64,000 bases of DNA, taken from Curtobacterium sp. MCBD17_013 (GTDB lineage Bacteria; Actinomycetota; Actinomycetes; Actinomycetales; Microbacteriaceae). The notes beneath the pieces were generated by a model, which saw nothing but the letters and a program-made list of their open reading frames with translations, ran no database searches and was not told where the DNA came from. Position 1 is the stretch's first letter; every line of letters starts with the position of its first letter. Of the stretch, positions 1 through 8,431 are shown piece after piece. The stretch is taken from the NCBI RefSeq assembly GCF_003234565.1, contig NZ_QKTU01000001.1:124001-188000 (forward strand), given 5' to 3'. A program made the translations under genes and the position numbers.

Positions 1-167
1 TCCGCTCCGACGGCCGTCCCGCCGAGGTCGGCGTGCCGATGCGTGTCACTCACGCGGGACCGCATCCGGTTCGCGTCCACGCTGCCGGCGCGGACACCGA
101 CACGTCGCGACGGACGCTCGTGGCGACGATGGTCCGGTTCCTGGCCGACGTGCTCGGCGCCGGCTGA
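1..167 (+). CDS. C-terminal end of an unknown protein (partial)
   Basis: Only the last 54 codons are inside the window; the open frame begins at base 3 and ends at TGA 165-167. The readable tail (RSDGRPAEVGVPMRVTHAGP and on to ATMVRFLADVLGAG) has actinobacterial codon use with GC-rich third positions, so it is probably real coding sequence. It ends in a short amphipathic helix. I do not recognise the family. It runs in the same direction as the XdhC-like gene 112 bases downstream and may belong to the same transcription unit. Confidence 0.5.
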   Translation, partial: RSDGRPAEVGVPMRVTHAGPHPVRVHAAGADTDTSRRTLVATMVRFLADVLGAG

Positions 168-279
168 CGCTGTGGCCGACCGCCGCCACCGGTGGTTGGC
201 TGTGAGGGTCGGGTCGGGAGGCCCGGACCGCCGCACCCGGAGCGGGTGCGGCCGACACGACGACCGGGAGGACCAGCAC

Positions 280-1263
280 GTGTTCGAGATCGCCGACCGG
301 ATCCTCGCCCGACTCGACGCAGGCGAGGCCGTCGCCGTCGCGACGGCCGTGGGCGTGGACGGGAGCGCGCCCCGCGGCGCCGGGACCTCGATGGCCGTCA
401 CCGTCGACGGCACCGTGATCGGGAGCATCTCCGGGGGCTGTGTCGAGGGCGCCGTCTACGAGATGTGCGAGCGGGTCCTCGCGTCCGGCGTCGCGGAACT
501 CGAGTCCTTCGGCCACGACGACCACCCGTTCGCGGTCGGCCTGGCCTGCGGTGGACGGGTCGAGGTCCTCGCGACCCGCCTCACGCGCGACGACCTGGTC
601 GCCGTCGACGCCCTGCGCCGAGCCGCGGCCGGGCGTCCTGCCCGCGTGACGCGGGTCCTCGAGGGTCCCCGGCTCGGAGCGATCGTGGCCCGGCCGGACG
701 AGTGCTCGGACGTCCGGAGCGCCACCGAGCGCAACGAGCCGGCACCGCGCATGGTCGTCGTCGGCGCGGTCGAGTTCGCGGTCGCACTCACCAACGCGGC
801 GTCGACCCTCGGCTACCGGGTGACGGTCTGCGACCCCCGCCCGGTGTTCGCGACCCCGGAACGGTTCCCCGCCGCGGCCGAGGTGGTGGTCGCCTGGCCG
901 CCGACGTGGCTCGCGTGCGCCGGGCTGGACGCCGACACCGCGGTCGTGGTCGTGAGCCACGACGACCGGTTCGACGCCGAGGTCGTCGCGCTCGCCCTCG
1001 AGCGGGGCGCCGGGTACGTCGGGGCCATGGGATCGCGGCGCACGCACGAGCGGCGGATGCAGGAACTCGCCGGGCTGGGCGTGACGGACGTCGCACGACT
1101 GCGGTCGCCGATCGGCCTGGACCTCGGTGCGGAGACCCCGGAGGAGGTCGCCGTGTCGATCCTCGCCGAGGTGCTCGCAACGAGGAACGCCACCAGTGCG
1201 CGGCCGCTCCGGGAGCGCTCAGGGAACATCCACCCGGCGCGGGCGGCGTCCACCGCGTCCTGA
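280..1263 (+). CDS. XdhC/CoxI family molybdoenzyme maturation factor
   Basis: Predicted 327-residue cytoplasmic maturation factor that would bind the molybdenum cofactor, have it sulfurated and insert it into a xanthine dehydrogenase-type enzyme (family knowledge). The N-terminal XdhC domain shows the GSISGGCVEGAV signature (residues 48-59) with its conserved Cys, then LACGG. The C-terminal half is the Rossmann-like XdhC_C domain (VVVGAVEFAVALTNAAS, then VTVCDPRPVFATPERFP). I chose the GTG at 280 because GGGAGG lies 7-12 bases before it; an upstream in-frame ATG at 43 would add residues unlike the family. It converges with the three enzyme subunit genes, ending 11 bases from the large subunit. 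This matches the PaoD role beside PaoABC. Confidence 0.88.
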   Translation: MFEIADRILARLDAGEAVAVATAVGVDGSAPRGAGTSMAVTVDGTVIGSISGGCVEGAVYEMCERVLASGVAELESFGHDDHPFAVGLACGGRVEVLATRLTRDDLVAVDALRRAAAGRPARVTRVLEGPRLGAIVARPDECSDVRSATERNEPAPRMVVVGAVEFAVALTNAASTLGYRVTVCDPRPVFATPERFPAAAEVVVAWPPTWLACAGLDADTAVVVVSHDDRFDAEVVALALERGAGYVGAMGSRRTHERRMQELAGLGVTDVARLRSPIGLDLGAETPEEVAVSILAEVLATRNATSARPLRERSGNIHPARAASTAS

Positions 1264-1274
1264 CCCGGTCGGCG

Positions 1275-3368
1275 TCAGGCCCGCGAGGGCAGCGCCCCGA
1301 CGAGCTTGTCCGGCTGCACGGGCAGCGAGCGGATGCGGACACCGGTCGCGTGCCACACGGCGTTGGTGACGGCGGCTGCGGCCCCGACGATCCCGATCTC
1401 GCCGATCCCCTTGCCGCCCATCGGCGCGAGGTGGTCGTCGCGTTCGTCGAGCCACTCGACGTGCAGGTCCTCGACGTCGGCGTTCGCCGCCACGTGGTAG
1501 GTCGCCAGGTCGTGGTTGCCGTAGTCCCCGAGCACGGGATCGAGCAGGCCGTGCTCGTGCAGGGCCATCGACAGGCCCATGGTCATGCCGCCGACGAACT
1601 GCGATCGAGCGGTGCGGGGGTTCATGATCCGTCCCGCCGCGAACACCCCGACCATGCGGGGGACCACGACCTCACCCGAGTCCAGGTCGACCCGCGCCTC
1701 GACGAACTGCGCGCCGAACGCCTGACGGACGTACGGGCCCATGGCGGCGACGTCCTCGGTGGTGTCGACCACCACCTCCAGGCCCTCGGGCGGCACCGGC
1801 TGACCCTCGTCGAGCAGCGCGGTGAGGTGGCGGCACGCCTTCGTGACGGCCCACCCCCAGGACGCCGTGCCGGACGAGCCGCCCGCGACGGACGCGACGG
1901 GCAGGTCGCTGTCCGCGATGCTGATGTCGATCGCCTCGACGGGGACGTCCAGCGCGTCGGCGGCGATCTGCGCCATCACCGTGCGCGCGCCGGTGCCGAT
2001 GTCCGTCGCGTTGACACCGATCGCGTAGCGTCCGCCGGGCAGCGCCGTCGCCCGGGCACCGCTCTGCTGGGCCATCGCGGGGTACGACGACGCAGCCACA
2101 CCGGTGCCGACGAGCCATCGGCCTTCGCGTCGAACGCCGGGCCGTGGGTCGCGGCCGTCCCACCCGAACAGCTCGGCGCCCCGGCGCAGGCAGGCGACGA
2201 GGTTCCGGCTGCTGAAGGGCTGCCCGGACTCCGGGTCGACCTCCGGGTCGTTGCGCACGCGGAGCTCGACGGGGTCGATCCCCGCGGCGATCGCGAGTTC
2301 GTCCATCGCGGACTCGAGTGCGTACATGCCGGGGCACTCGCCCGGGGCCCGCATCCACCGCGGCGTCGGGACGTCGAGGCCTGCGAGGCGGTGCGTGACG
2401 AGCATGTTCGGAGCCCCGTACATGTGCCGGGTGACCTCGCCGGTCTGCTCCGCGAACTCCTGGATGCTCGACGTGTGCGAGTACGCCTGGTGCGACACCG
2501 CCGTCAGGTGGCCGTCGGTGTCGAGCCCGAGCCGCATGCGCGAGATCGTCGGCGTGCGGTAGCCCGCGATCGCGAACATCATCTGCCGCGTGTAGGCGAT
2601 CTTGACGGGTCGACCCGTGGCCATCGTCGCCATCACGGCGAGCGGGACGTTCGGCCGTGGGGATCCCTTCGACCCGAACCCGCCGCCGACGTGTTCGGCC
2701 CGGACGCGTACGGACGAGGGGTCGAGCCCGAACAGCGAGACGATCGTCGACTGGTCGGGGCTCGTGCCCTGCGACGCGTCGACCACGTCCAACCGGCCGT
2801 CGTGCCAGTGCGCGGTGGTCGCGTGGGGTTCCATCGGGTTGTTGAAGAGCGCGGGCGTCCGGTACGTCGCGTCGATGCTCGTGGCCGCCGTGGCGAGGGC
2901 GGCGTCGACGTCCCCCTCGCTCGAGTCGGTGGCGAACCCCGCGTTCACCTGCTCGGGCGCGTAGAGCTTCGGGTGGTCCTCGGTGAGGACGACGTCCATG
3001 CCCTCCTCGGCGTACTCGGGCACGAACCGGGCTGCCGCCTCGCGGGCGGTCTCGAGGGTCTCGGCCACGACGAGGGCGACCACCTGGCCCCGGTACGCGA
3101 TCCGGTCGGACTGCAGCACGAGCAACTCGGCGTCGTCCGACTCCTGCAGGCGCGGCGCGTCCTCGTGGGTGAGCACCGTGACCACGCCGGGCATGGCGCG
3201 GACCTCGTCGGCGTTCGTGGCGACGATCCGACCCGTCACGACGGAGGCCTGCACCGGCCAGGCGTAGAGGACGTCGTCCTCCGGCCCCTGCTCGAAGGCG
3301 TACCGCGCGATGCCGGTGGTCTTCTCCCGCCCCTCGAGGCGGGCGAGGGGAGCCCCGATCGCGGTCAC
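1275..3368 (-). CDS. Molybdopterin-binding large subunit, PaoC-like aldehyde/xanthine oxidoreductase
   Basis: Catalytic subunit (697 residues) of a molybdenum hydroxylase that would oxidise aldehydes or N-heterocycles. Seen: an N-terminal aldehyde oxidase a/b hammerhead domain (from LEGREKTTGIARYAFEQG), then Moco-binding motifs such as GGGFGSKG and, near the C-terminus, GGKGIGEIG with the expected catalytic Glu at about residue 657. The start is GTG 3368-3366, overlapping the stop of the FAD subunit as GTGA, so translation is probably coupled. At about 700 residues it is the short, separate-subunit form (PaoC/YagR size) rather than the fused eukaryotic form. No signal peptide is seen. The exact substrate cannot be read from sequence. 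Confidence 0.9.
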   Translation of the reverse strand: MTAIGAPLARLEGREKTTGIARYAFEQGPEDDVLYAWPVQASVVTGRIVATNADEVRAMPGVVTVLTHEDAPRLQESDDAELLVLQSDRIAYRGQVVALVVAETLETAREAAARFVPEYAEEGMDVVLTEDHPKLYAPEQVNAGFATDSSEGDVDAALATAATSIDATYRTPALFNNPMEPHATTAHWHDGRLDVVDASQGTSPDQSTIVSLFGLDPSSVRVRAEHVGGGFGSKGSPRPNVPLAVMATMATGRPVKIAYTRQMMFAIAGYRTPTISRMRLGLDTDGHLTAVSHQAYSHTSSIQEFAEQTGEVTRHMYGAPNMLVTHRLAGLDVPTPRWMRAPGECPGMYALESAMDELAIAAGIDPVELRVRNDPEVDPESGQPFSSRNLVACLRRGAELFGWDGRDPRPGVRREGRWLVGTGVAASSYPAMAQQSGARATALPGGRYAIGVNATDIGTGARTVMAQIAADALDVPVEAIDISIADSDLPVASVAGGSSGTASWGWAVTKACRHLTALLDEGQPVPPEGLEVVVDTTEDVAAMGPYVRQAFGAQFVEARVDLDSGEVVVPRMVGVFAAGRIMNPRTARSQFVGGMTMGLSMALHEHGLLDPVLGDYGNHDLATYHVAANADVEDLHVEWLDERDDHLAPMGGKGIGEIGIVGAAAAVTNAVWHATGVRIRSLPVQPDKLVGALPSRA

Positions 3369-4405
3369 GCCGCGGCCGCGCCGGTGTCCGCGGCGCGACC
3401 ATTCGTCGGGCCGGCGGCGTCGTCGACGCCCGTGAGTTCGGCGAGGACGCCGACGACGAGCCGCCGCAGCAGCGGGACCTTGAACGCGTTCTGGTCGGTC
3501 GGGGTCGCGGCGGCCAGCTCGGCGTCGGCAGCCGCGGCGAACGCCGACAGGGTCACGGGGCCGCCCCGCAACGCGTCCTCGGCGGCGGAGGCGCGCCACG
3601 GCTTGTGCGACGCGGCACCGAACGCGATCCGGACGTCGCGGACGACGTCGCCGTCGACGTCGATCGCGGCCGCGACGGAGGCGAGTGCGAAGGCGTAGGA
3701 CCGGCGGTCGCGGGCCTTGCGGTACGTCGAGTGGGCGGCGAACGGCAGCGCGGGGATCGTCACGGCGGTGATGACCGCGCCGACCGGCAGGTTCGTGTCA
3801 CGCTCCGGCTCGTCGCCGGGGAGCCGGTAGAAGTCGCCGATCCGGAGCGAGGACGGCCCCTCCGTGGTCGTGAAGTGCACGGTCGCGTCGAGTGCGGTGA
3901 GCGCCACGGCCATGTCGCCGGGGTGCGTCGCGATGCACGAGTGGGACGTGCCGAGCACGGCGAGTTCGCGCGACAGGCCCTCGATCGCCGGACAGCCGGT
4001 CCCGGGCTCCCGCTTGTTGCACGGCTTGCTCACGTCGTTGAAGTACACGCACCGGGTCCGCTGGAGGAGGTTGCCGGCGGTGGTCGCCCGGTTCCGGAGC
4101 TGTCCGGACGCCCCGGCGAGGAGTGCGCGGCTCAACACCGGGAAGCGCGTACGGACGGCCGGATGCGCGGCGAGGTCGGCGTTGAGCACGCCCGCGCCGA
4201 TGGTGAGCGAGCCGTCGGGCTCCTCCACGACGTCCGTCAGACCGAGGTGGGACACGTCGACCAGGCGATCGGGCCGCTCGACGCCGAGCTTCATGAGGTC
4301 GACCAGGTTCGTGCCGCCGGCGAGGGGCTTGGCCGTCGGCTCCGCCGCGAGTCGCCGGACCGCGTCGTCGACGTCCGTCGCGCGCTCGTACTCGAACGTC
4401 TTCAT
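3365..4405 (-). CDS. FAD-binding subunit, PaoB-like, with a four-cysteine insert
   Basis: Medium subunit (346 residues) that passes electrons from the Fe-S subunit to FAD. The FAD-binding loop AGGTNLVDLMKLGVERP (residues 29-45) and the segment RNRATTAGNLLQRTRC are clear. Between them and the C-terminal CO_deh_flav_C domain sits the insert with KPCNKREPGTGCPAIEG. Cys119, 129, 138 and 157 are candidate ligands of the extra [4Fe-4S] cluster known from E. coli PaoB (YagS); ordinary xanthine dehydrogenase FAD subunits lack it. It overlaps the 2Fe-2S gene by ATGA and the large subunit gene by GTGA. This insert is the main reason for calling the cluster PaoABC-like. Confidence 0.9.
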   Translation of the reverse strand: MKTFEYERATDVDDAVRRLAAEPTAKPLAGGTNLVDLMKLGVERPDRLVDVSHLGLTDVVEEPDGSLTIGAGVLNADLAAHPAVRTRFPVLSRALLAGASGQLRNRATTAGNLLQRTRCVYFNDVSKPCNKREPGTGCPAIEGLSRELAVLGTSHSCIATHPGDMAVALTALDATVHFTTTEGPSSLRIGDFYRLPGDEPERDTNLPVGAVITAVTIPALPFAAHSTYRKARDRRSYAFALASVAAAIDVDGDVVRDVRIAFGAASHKPWRASAAEDALRGGPVTLSAFAAAADAELAAATPTDQNAFKVPLLRRLVVGVLAELTGVDDAAGPTNGRAADTGAAAA

Positions 4406-5016
4406 CGTGCAGCCCCTGTCGTCTCGTCACGCCGCTGCGTGCCGTCGGTGTCGTCGGTCTCGGTGTGCACGTGGACCGCGTCGGCGGCGTCGGCGTCGTG
4501 GACCGCGGCCACGATGTTGACGTACGCACCGCAGCGGCAGATGTTGCCGCTCATCCGTTCCCTGATCTCGGCGTCATCGAGGACGATCTCGTCGGCCGCG
4601 AGGTCGGTGGTGACGTGGCTCGGCATCCCCGCACGAGCCTCGCGGAGCGCGCCGATGGTCGAGCAGATCTGGCCCGGCGTGCAGTACCCGCACTGGTACG
4701 CGTCGCGCTCGAGGAAGGCCACCTGCACCGGATGGAGATCGTCACCGTCCGCGAGTCCCTCGATGGTCGTCACGGCGCTGCCCTCCGCCGCGACCGCGAG
4801 CACGAGACAGCTGTTCACGCGGCGGCCGTCGAGGAGCACCGTGCACGCGCCGCACTGGCCGTGGTCGCAGCCCTTCTTCGAGCCGATGAGGTCGAGCCGC
4901 TCGCGGAGCACGTCGAGCAACGACGTACGGTTGTCCACCACCAGCGGGCGGTCCTCGCCGTTGATCCGCAGCGTCACCGCCGTCGTGGGTACTGCATCCC
5001 GCACCGAAGCGTCCAT
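4402..5016 (-). CDS. 2Fe-2S subunit of the molybdenum hydroxylase, PaoA-like
   Basis: Small electron-transfer subunit of 204 residues. The plant-type ferredoxin cluster is bound by Cys50, 55, 58 and 70 (GCDHGQCGACTVLLDG and NSCLVL). The second helical [2Fe-2S] domain uses Cys109, 112, 160 and 162 (QCGYCTPGQI and GNICRCGAYVNI). E. coli PaoA is exported by a Tat signal; here the N-terminus (MDASVRDAVPTTAV) has no twin-arginine signal, so the enzyme should be cytoplasmic. It is the first gene of the three-gene operon, facing an acyl-CoA dehydrogenase across a 92-base divergent promoter region. The C-terminal tail, rich in Asp, Thr and His, is not conserved in the family. Confidence 0.92.
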   Translation of the reverse strand: MDASVRDAVPTTAVTLRINGEDRPLVVDNRTSLLDVLRERLDLIGSKKGCDHGQCGACTVLLDGRRVNSCLVLAVAAEGSAVTTIEGLADGDDLHPVQVAFLERDAYQCGYCTPGQICSTIGALREARAGMPSHVTTDLAADEIVLDDAEIRERMSGNICRCGAYVNIVAAVHDADAADAVHVHTETDDTDGTQRRDETTGAAR

Positions 5017-5108
5017 GGGTGGAACGTACCCATGGTCGGCTGGTGTGTCCGGAGGCAGGAGCGTTCCTGTGGACGGAGTACCGTCGGCTCGTCCCTGAGG
5101 AGGAGTCC

Positions 5109-6245
5109 ATGCGCCTGACCGAGCAGCAGCGGTCGTACCTCGACGCAGTGCGTGCCGCGTGCGCCGAGCTCGTCCCGGACGAGGAGGCCCGCCGCCGCCT
5201 GTCCCGCGACGACACCGCGCTCAACGCACCCGAGGCCTTCGCGCTGTTCGCCGACCGGGGTCTGCTCGGGGTGTCGCTGCCCGTGGCCGACGGTGGCGGC
5301 GGACGGACGTTCACCGAGGAGTGCCTGCTCCTGGAGGAGACGGCGCGCGCGGGCGTGCCGCTCACGGCCTACTCGACGGCGTTGACCGCCGCGCAGAGCT
5401 ACCTCAAGTGGGGCGACGCCGACCAGCGCCGGACCATCGTGACCTCGATCGTCTCCGGGCATGCCGAGTCGGTCACGTTCACCGAGCCCGAGGCGGGGTC
5501 GGACCTGGCCGCGGCGACGACCCGCGCCTCCCGGGACGGCGACGACTGGGTGCTCGACGGCCGCAAGACGTGGATCTCGTTCGCGCACCTGGCGCGCCAC
5601 CTGCTCGTGCTCGCCCGGACGGACGACAGCGGTGTCCGGCACGACGGGCTGACGCTGTTCATGGTCCCCGCCGACGCCCCGGGTGTGACGGTGCGCCCGA
5701 TCGAGACGATGGGCGCCCACATGGTGAACGACGTGTTCCTGTCGGGCGTGCGCGTGCCGTCGTCCGCGGTGGTGGGGACACGCGGTGAGGCGTGGCGACA
5801 CATCGGCCGCGGCCTGGCGGTCGAGCGCGTCATCATCGCCGCCATGAGCGTCGGGGCGGCCCAGCGGGCGCTCGACCAGCTCATCGCGCACGTCACGACG
5901 CGCGAGCAGTTCGGGGCGCCGCTGTCGCGGAAGCAGGCGGTGCGGCACCGCATCGCCGACCTCGCGTCCGACGTCGCGGTGTGTCGCGCGTACGCGTACG
6001 AGATCGCCGACCGTGTCGACGCGGGCGAGGAGGACCGGCTCAACACCGAGGCGTCGATGGCGAAGCTGCGCGCCACCGAGACGTACAAGCACACGACGCT
6101 CGAGGCCGTGCAGCTCATGGGTGGATCCGGGTACGGCTCGGCCGCGGGCATGGAGCAGCAGCTGCGGACCGCGGTCGCCACGACGATCTACGGCGGCGCG
6201 AACGAGGTGCAGCGCGAGATCATCGGGCGCGGGCTTGGGCTCTGA
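5109..6245 (+). CDS. Acyl-CoA dehydrogenase family flavoprotein
   Basis: FAD-dependent alpha,beta-dehydrogenation of an acyl-CoA is expected (378 residues). Family segments seen: FTEPEAGSDLAAATTRA (central beta domain), the dimer motif TTREQFGAPLSRKQAVRHRIADL, and the C-terminal IYGGANEVQREIIGRGLGL. The usual YEGT catalytic Glu is replaced by YGGA. The base may instead be the Glu of GLAVERVIIAA, as in isovaleryl-CoA-type enzymes (inference). The ATG at 5109 is preceded by GAGGAGGAG at good spacing; the upstream open frame has no such site. It is divergent from the molybdenum hydroxylase operon. The acyl substrate is unknown. Confidence 0.85.
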   Translation: MRLTEQQRSYLDAVRAACAELVPDEEARRRLSRDDTALNAPEAFALFADRGLLGVSLPVADGGGGRTFTEECLLLEETARAGVPLTAYSTALTAAQSYLKWGDADQRRTIVTSIVSGHAESVTFTEPEAGSDLAAATTRASRDGDDWVLDGRKTWISFAHLARHLLVLARTDDSGVRHDGLTLFMVPADAPGVTVRPIETMGAHMVNDVFLSGVRVPSSAVVGTRGEAWRHIGRGLAVERVIIAAMSVGAAQRALDQLIAHVTTREQFGAPLSRKQAVRHRIADLASDVAVCRAYAYEIADRVDAGEEDRLNTEASMAKLRATETYKHTTLEAVQLMGGSGYGSAAGMEQQLRTAVATTIYGGANEVQREIIGRGLGL

Positions 6246-6388
6246 CCCGCGTCTCCGCGGCCGGCACGGGCCCTTGACCCGGGATCGGCGCTCGTCCTCG
6301 CCGTCCACAGGGCGGGCCTCGGTCGCGCGGTCCACAGGCCCGACCGGGAGGCCCGGAGCGGCTCCGCCACACGGCCAGGCTCGGTCCC

Positions 6389-6817
6389 ATGACCGATCAG
6401 AACGCACTCGAAACGCTCCGTGACCGCCCCGTCCAGACCGACGCGGACGTGCTCGCCCTCGTCCGGGCGCTGCTCCTGCCCGTCGTCCGCCGACAGTGCT
6501 GGCTGTTGTTCCTGGGCGAGGACGCCGTGCCGGTGCAGGTGCTCGTGCCCATCGACGACCTCCCCGCCGCTCCCGAGCCCGACGGCGTGGCGCAGTTCGC
6601 GCAGGCCATGGGCGAGATCGTGCCCGACGTCGGCGCCACCCAGGTGATCGTGGCGTGGGAACGGCCCGGCTCATCCGCACCCCGCGATCGCGACCGGGCG
6701 TGGGCCGAGGCCGTCACGGTCGCCTTCGCTCGAGCCGCGGTGCCGCTGCGCGCGCAGGTGCTCGTGTCCGACGACGGCGTGGCGCTCCTCCCGGCACTCG
6801 GCGCGGTCGCGGCATGA
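6389..6817 (+). CDS. Conserved hypothetical protein, 142 aa
   Basis: A small soluble protein without signal peptide or membrane segment. It reads as a compact alpha/beta domain: a helix (VLALVRALLLPVVRRQCW), a strand pair (LLFLGEDAVPVQVLVPIDD), a second helix (VAQFAQAMGEIVPD), strands with VIVAWERPG, and a last strand (RAQVLVSDDGVALL). I do not recognise a named family; proteins of this size and shape are common hypotheticals in Microbacteriaceae. Codon use is normal for the window. No strong Shine-Dalgarno precedes the ATG. The sequence CAGGCT sits 7 bases before it, so a leaderless start from a weak -10 is possible. Confidence 0.7.
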   Translation: MTDQNALETLRDRPVQTDADVLALVRALLLPVVRRQCWLLFLGEDAVPVQVLVPIDDLPAAPEPDGVAQFAQAMGEIVPDVGATQVIVAWERPGSSAPRDRDRAWAEAVTVAFARAAVPLRAQVLVSDDGVALLPALGAVAA

Positions 6818-6871
6818 CACCCCCGGTGGCGGCAGGATCCCTGCGGCTGCAGGCTGCAGGCTGCCGGGTGG

Positions 6872-6887
6872 CGGGAGGCGCCTCCCG
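6872..6887. terminator. Perfect 16-bp palindrome, possible terminator
   Basis: CGGGAGGCGCCTCCCG is a perfect inverted repeat with 8-base arms and no spacer, extended by further G/C pairing, lying between two same-direction genes 54 bases after the upstream stop. No T-run follows, as is usual for hairpin terminators in high-GC actinobacteria. Confidence 0.45.
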
Positions 6888-6911
6888 GGCGGCGCGAGTA
6901 GACGGGGGCAC

Positions 6912-7424
6912 ATGGCCAGCACCCGCCCGAAGGGCCTGGTCCCGGTGGTCCCGGGACCCGGTCAGGAGTCCGTCTGGGACTACCCGCGCCCACCGCGGGT
7001 CGAGTCGACCGCCGAACACGTCGTGGTCCGGCTCGGCGGCGTCGTCGTCGCCGACACGCGGGATGCCGTCCGCGTGCTCGAGACGAGCCATCCACCCGTG
7101 TACTACCTCCCGCTGTCCGGGTTCGCCCCCGGCGCCCTCACCCCGGCGGAGGGCGTGAGCATGTGTGAGTTCAAGGGCCGGGCCGGATACCTCGACCTGC
7201 ACGGGGGCGGCCGGACGGTGCCACGCGCGGCCTGGCGCTACCCGAGTCCCTGGGCCGGGTACGAGGTCCTCGCCGACCGGGTCGCCGTCTACCCGGGGGC
7301 CGTGGACGACTGCGAGGTCGACGGGGAACGGGTGGAGCCACAGCCGGGCGACTTCTACGGCGGCTGGGTGACGTCCCGCGTGGTGGGCCCGTTCAAGGGG
7401 GCCCCGGGCACGCTCGGGTGGTGA
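6912..7424 (+). CDS. DUF427 domain protein
   Basis: Predicted 170-residue cytoplasmic protein of the DUF427 family, small beta-barrel proteins of unknown biochemical role common in actinobacteria. Characteristic segments: YPRPPRVESTAEHVVVRLGGVVVADTR in two overlapping blocks, then ETSHPPVYYLP, CEFKGRAGYLDL and WRYPSPWAGYEVLADRVAVYPG with the typical spacing. The C-terminal VEPQPGDFYGGWVT is also typical. The ATG at 6912 is used; only a weak GGGGG precedes it. It ends 10 bases from the convergent gene. Confidence 0.85.
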   Translation: MASTRPKGLVPVVPGPGQESVWDYPRPPRVESTAEHVVVRLGGVVVADTRDAVRVLETSHPPVYYLPLSGFAPGALTPAEGVSMCEFKGRAGYLDLHGGGRTVPRAAWRYPSPWAGYEVLADRVAVYPGAVDDCEVDGERVEPQPGDFYGGWVTSRVVGPFKGAPGTLGW

Positions 7425-7434
7425 CCGCCGTGGG

Positions 7435-8319
7435 CTACTGCGGCGCGACCTCGGGGACGTCCTCGCCGGTCAGGCGTTCGACGATCTGCACGGCCCCGGG
7501 CCAGTACCGGGCGTAGTGGTCCGGGTCGGCGTTCACCTGCACGGCGTGTGCGGCCTGGGTCGGGGTCATCGTCTTCCAGCCCGGGATGCTCACGAGCTTC
7601 CGGAAGAACATCGTCGCTGCCGTGTACGGGTCCATGCGCTGGGCGTACGTCCCCCACGCGCCGTTGTCCCGCTGCTGGAACAGGCCCCTGCTGTCCGGAC
7701 CGGCCGCGTCCCCGTGGTCGAGGTCCACGAGCCCGGACTCGCCCATCGCCGTCATCACCCCGACGGCCTGGGTGTGCGGGCCGATGCCGAGCGACTGAGC
7801 GGCCTCGATGACGTACGCGGCGTTGACGAGGCGGTCCTGACAGTAGCCCGCGACCGGACCCCGGGGGACCACCATGCCGCCGACGGTCTTCGCGGGGACC
7901 GCGGGGCACGTGATCGCCGTCGCCGTGGTCCCGGCACCGACGAGCCCGTGCAGGGAGTTCACCGCGATGACGACGAGCACCACGACCCCGATCGCCGCCG
8001 CGACGACGCCGGCGCCGAAGACCGAGACGACCCCGACGGCCACGCGACGTCCGAACCGGCCCGGGGCAGCGCTGGTGCGCCGCGGTCGTCGGCGCGCCCG
8101 GGTCGAGCGGCCCGTGGTCCGGCGACCGCCGGTCGCACCGGCGCGAGCCGTGCTGCCCTGTCCCGTGCTGCGCTGTCCCGTGCTGCGCTGTCCCGTGCTG
8201 CGCTGTCCTGTGCGGTCGAGCACGGCGTCGCGGACGGGGCTGGGCGCGGTCGGGATCACGGGGCGTGCGGACCTTCCGGGAGCGGACGCGACGGGGTTCG
8301 GTCGCGGGCGGACGGGCAT
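7435..8319 (-). CDS. Membrane-anchored protein with lysozyme-like / transglycosylase-type domain
   Basis: A 294-residue protein with a long basic, Arg/Thr/Ser-rich N-terminus (about 90 residues), one membrane helix (VAVGVVSVFGAGVVAAAIGVVVLVV, given here in pieces: GVVSVFGAGVV then AAAIGVVVLVVIAV), and an extracytoplasmic domain. That domain (AQSLGIGPHTQAVGVMTAMG, ESGL, then DSRGLFQQRDNGAWGTYAQRM and RKLVSIPGW) resembles soluble lytic transglycosylase-like domains of actinobacteria; the Glu of MGESGL is a candidate catalytic residue. Topology is N-in, C-out. The N-terminus contains four TGQRS-type repeats (residues 37-58) from a 15-bp DNA repeat. It probably acts on peptidoglycan; this is inference. 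Confidence 0.7.
   Translation of the reverse strand: MPVRPRPNPVASAPGRSARPVIPTAPSPVRDAVLDRTGQRSTGQRSTGQRSTGQGSTARAGATGGRRTTGRSTRARRRPRRTSAAPGRFGRRVAVGVVSVFGAGVVAAAIGVVVLVVIAVNSLHGLVGAGTTATAITCPAVPAKTVGGMVVPRGPVAGYCQDRLVNAAYVIEAAQSLGIGPHTQAVGVMTAMGESGLVDLDHGDAAGPDSRGLFQQRDNGAWGTYAQRMDPYTAATMFFRKLVSIPGWKTMTPTQAAHAVQVNADPDHYARYWPGAVQIVERLTGEDVPEVAPQ
8159..8217. repeat. 15-bp tandem repeat inside the lysozyme-like gene
   Basis: Three exact copies of TGTCCCGTGCTGCGC and a fourth degenerate copy lie head to tail within the coding region. They encode a five-residue repeat (T-G-Q-R-S) in the cytoplasmic N-terminal tail. The period keeps the reading frame, so copy number can vary without breaking the gene. 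Confidence 0.9.
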
Positions 8320-8431
8320 GACAGTAAGTGATCCTCCCGTGCGTCACCCGAAGCGACATGCCCCCGTCCGGGGCGACGTCACGATCGACGGCGGGGCCCA
8401 CGCGCCCGGTAGCGTTGCCCCGGGAGGCTCG

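Noticed and set aside
192-3698. A 1168-codon open frame on the plus strand
   Set aside because: It lies antisense to the molybdenum hydroxylase genes and reads as Arg/Gly/Pro-rich text with no domain; it is a GC-driven shadow frame.
6301-6340. Two TCCACAGG words resembling DnaA boxes
   Set aside because: They lack the TTAT start of the consensus, are only two, and the surroundings hold no AT-rich unwinding region or dnaA/dnaN genes.
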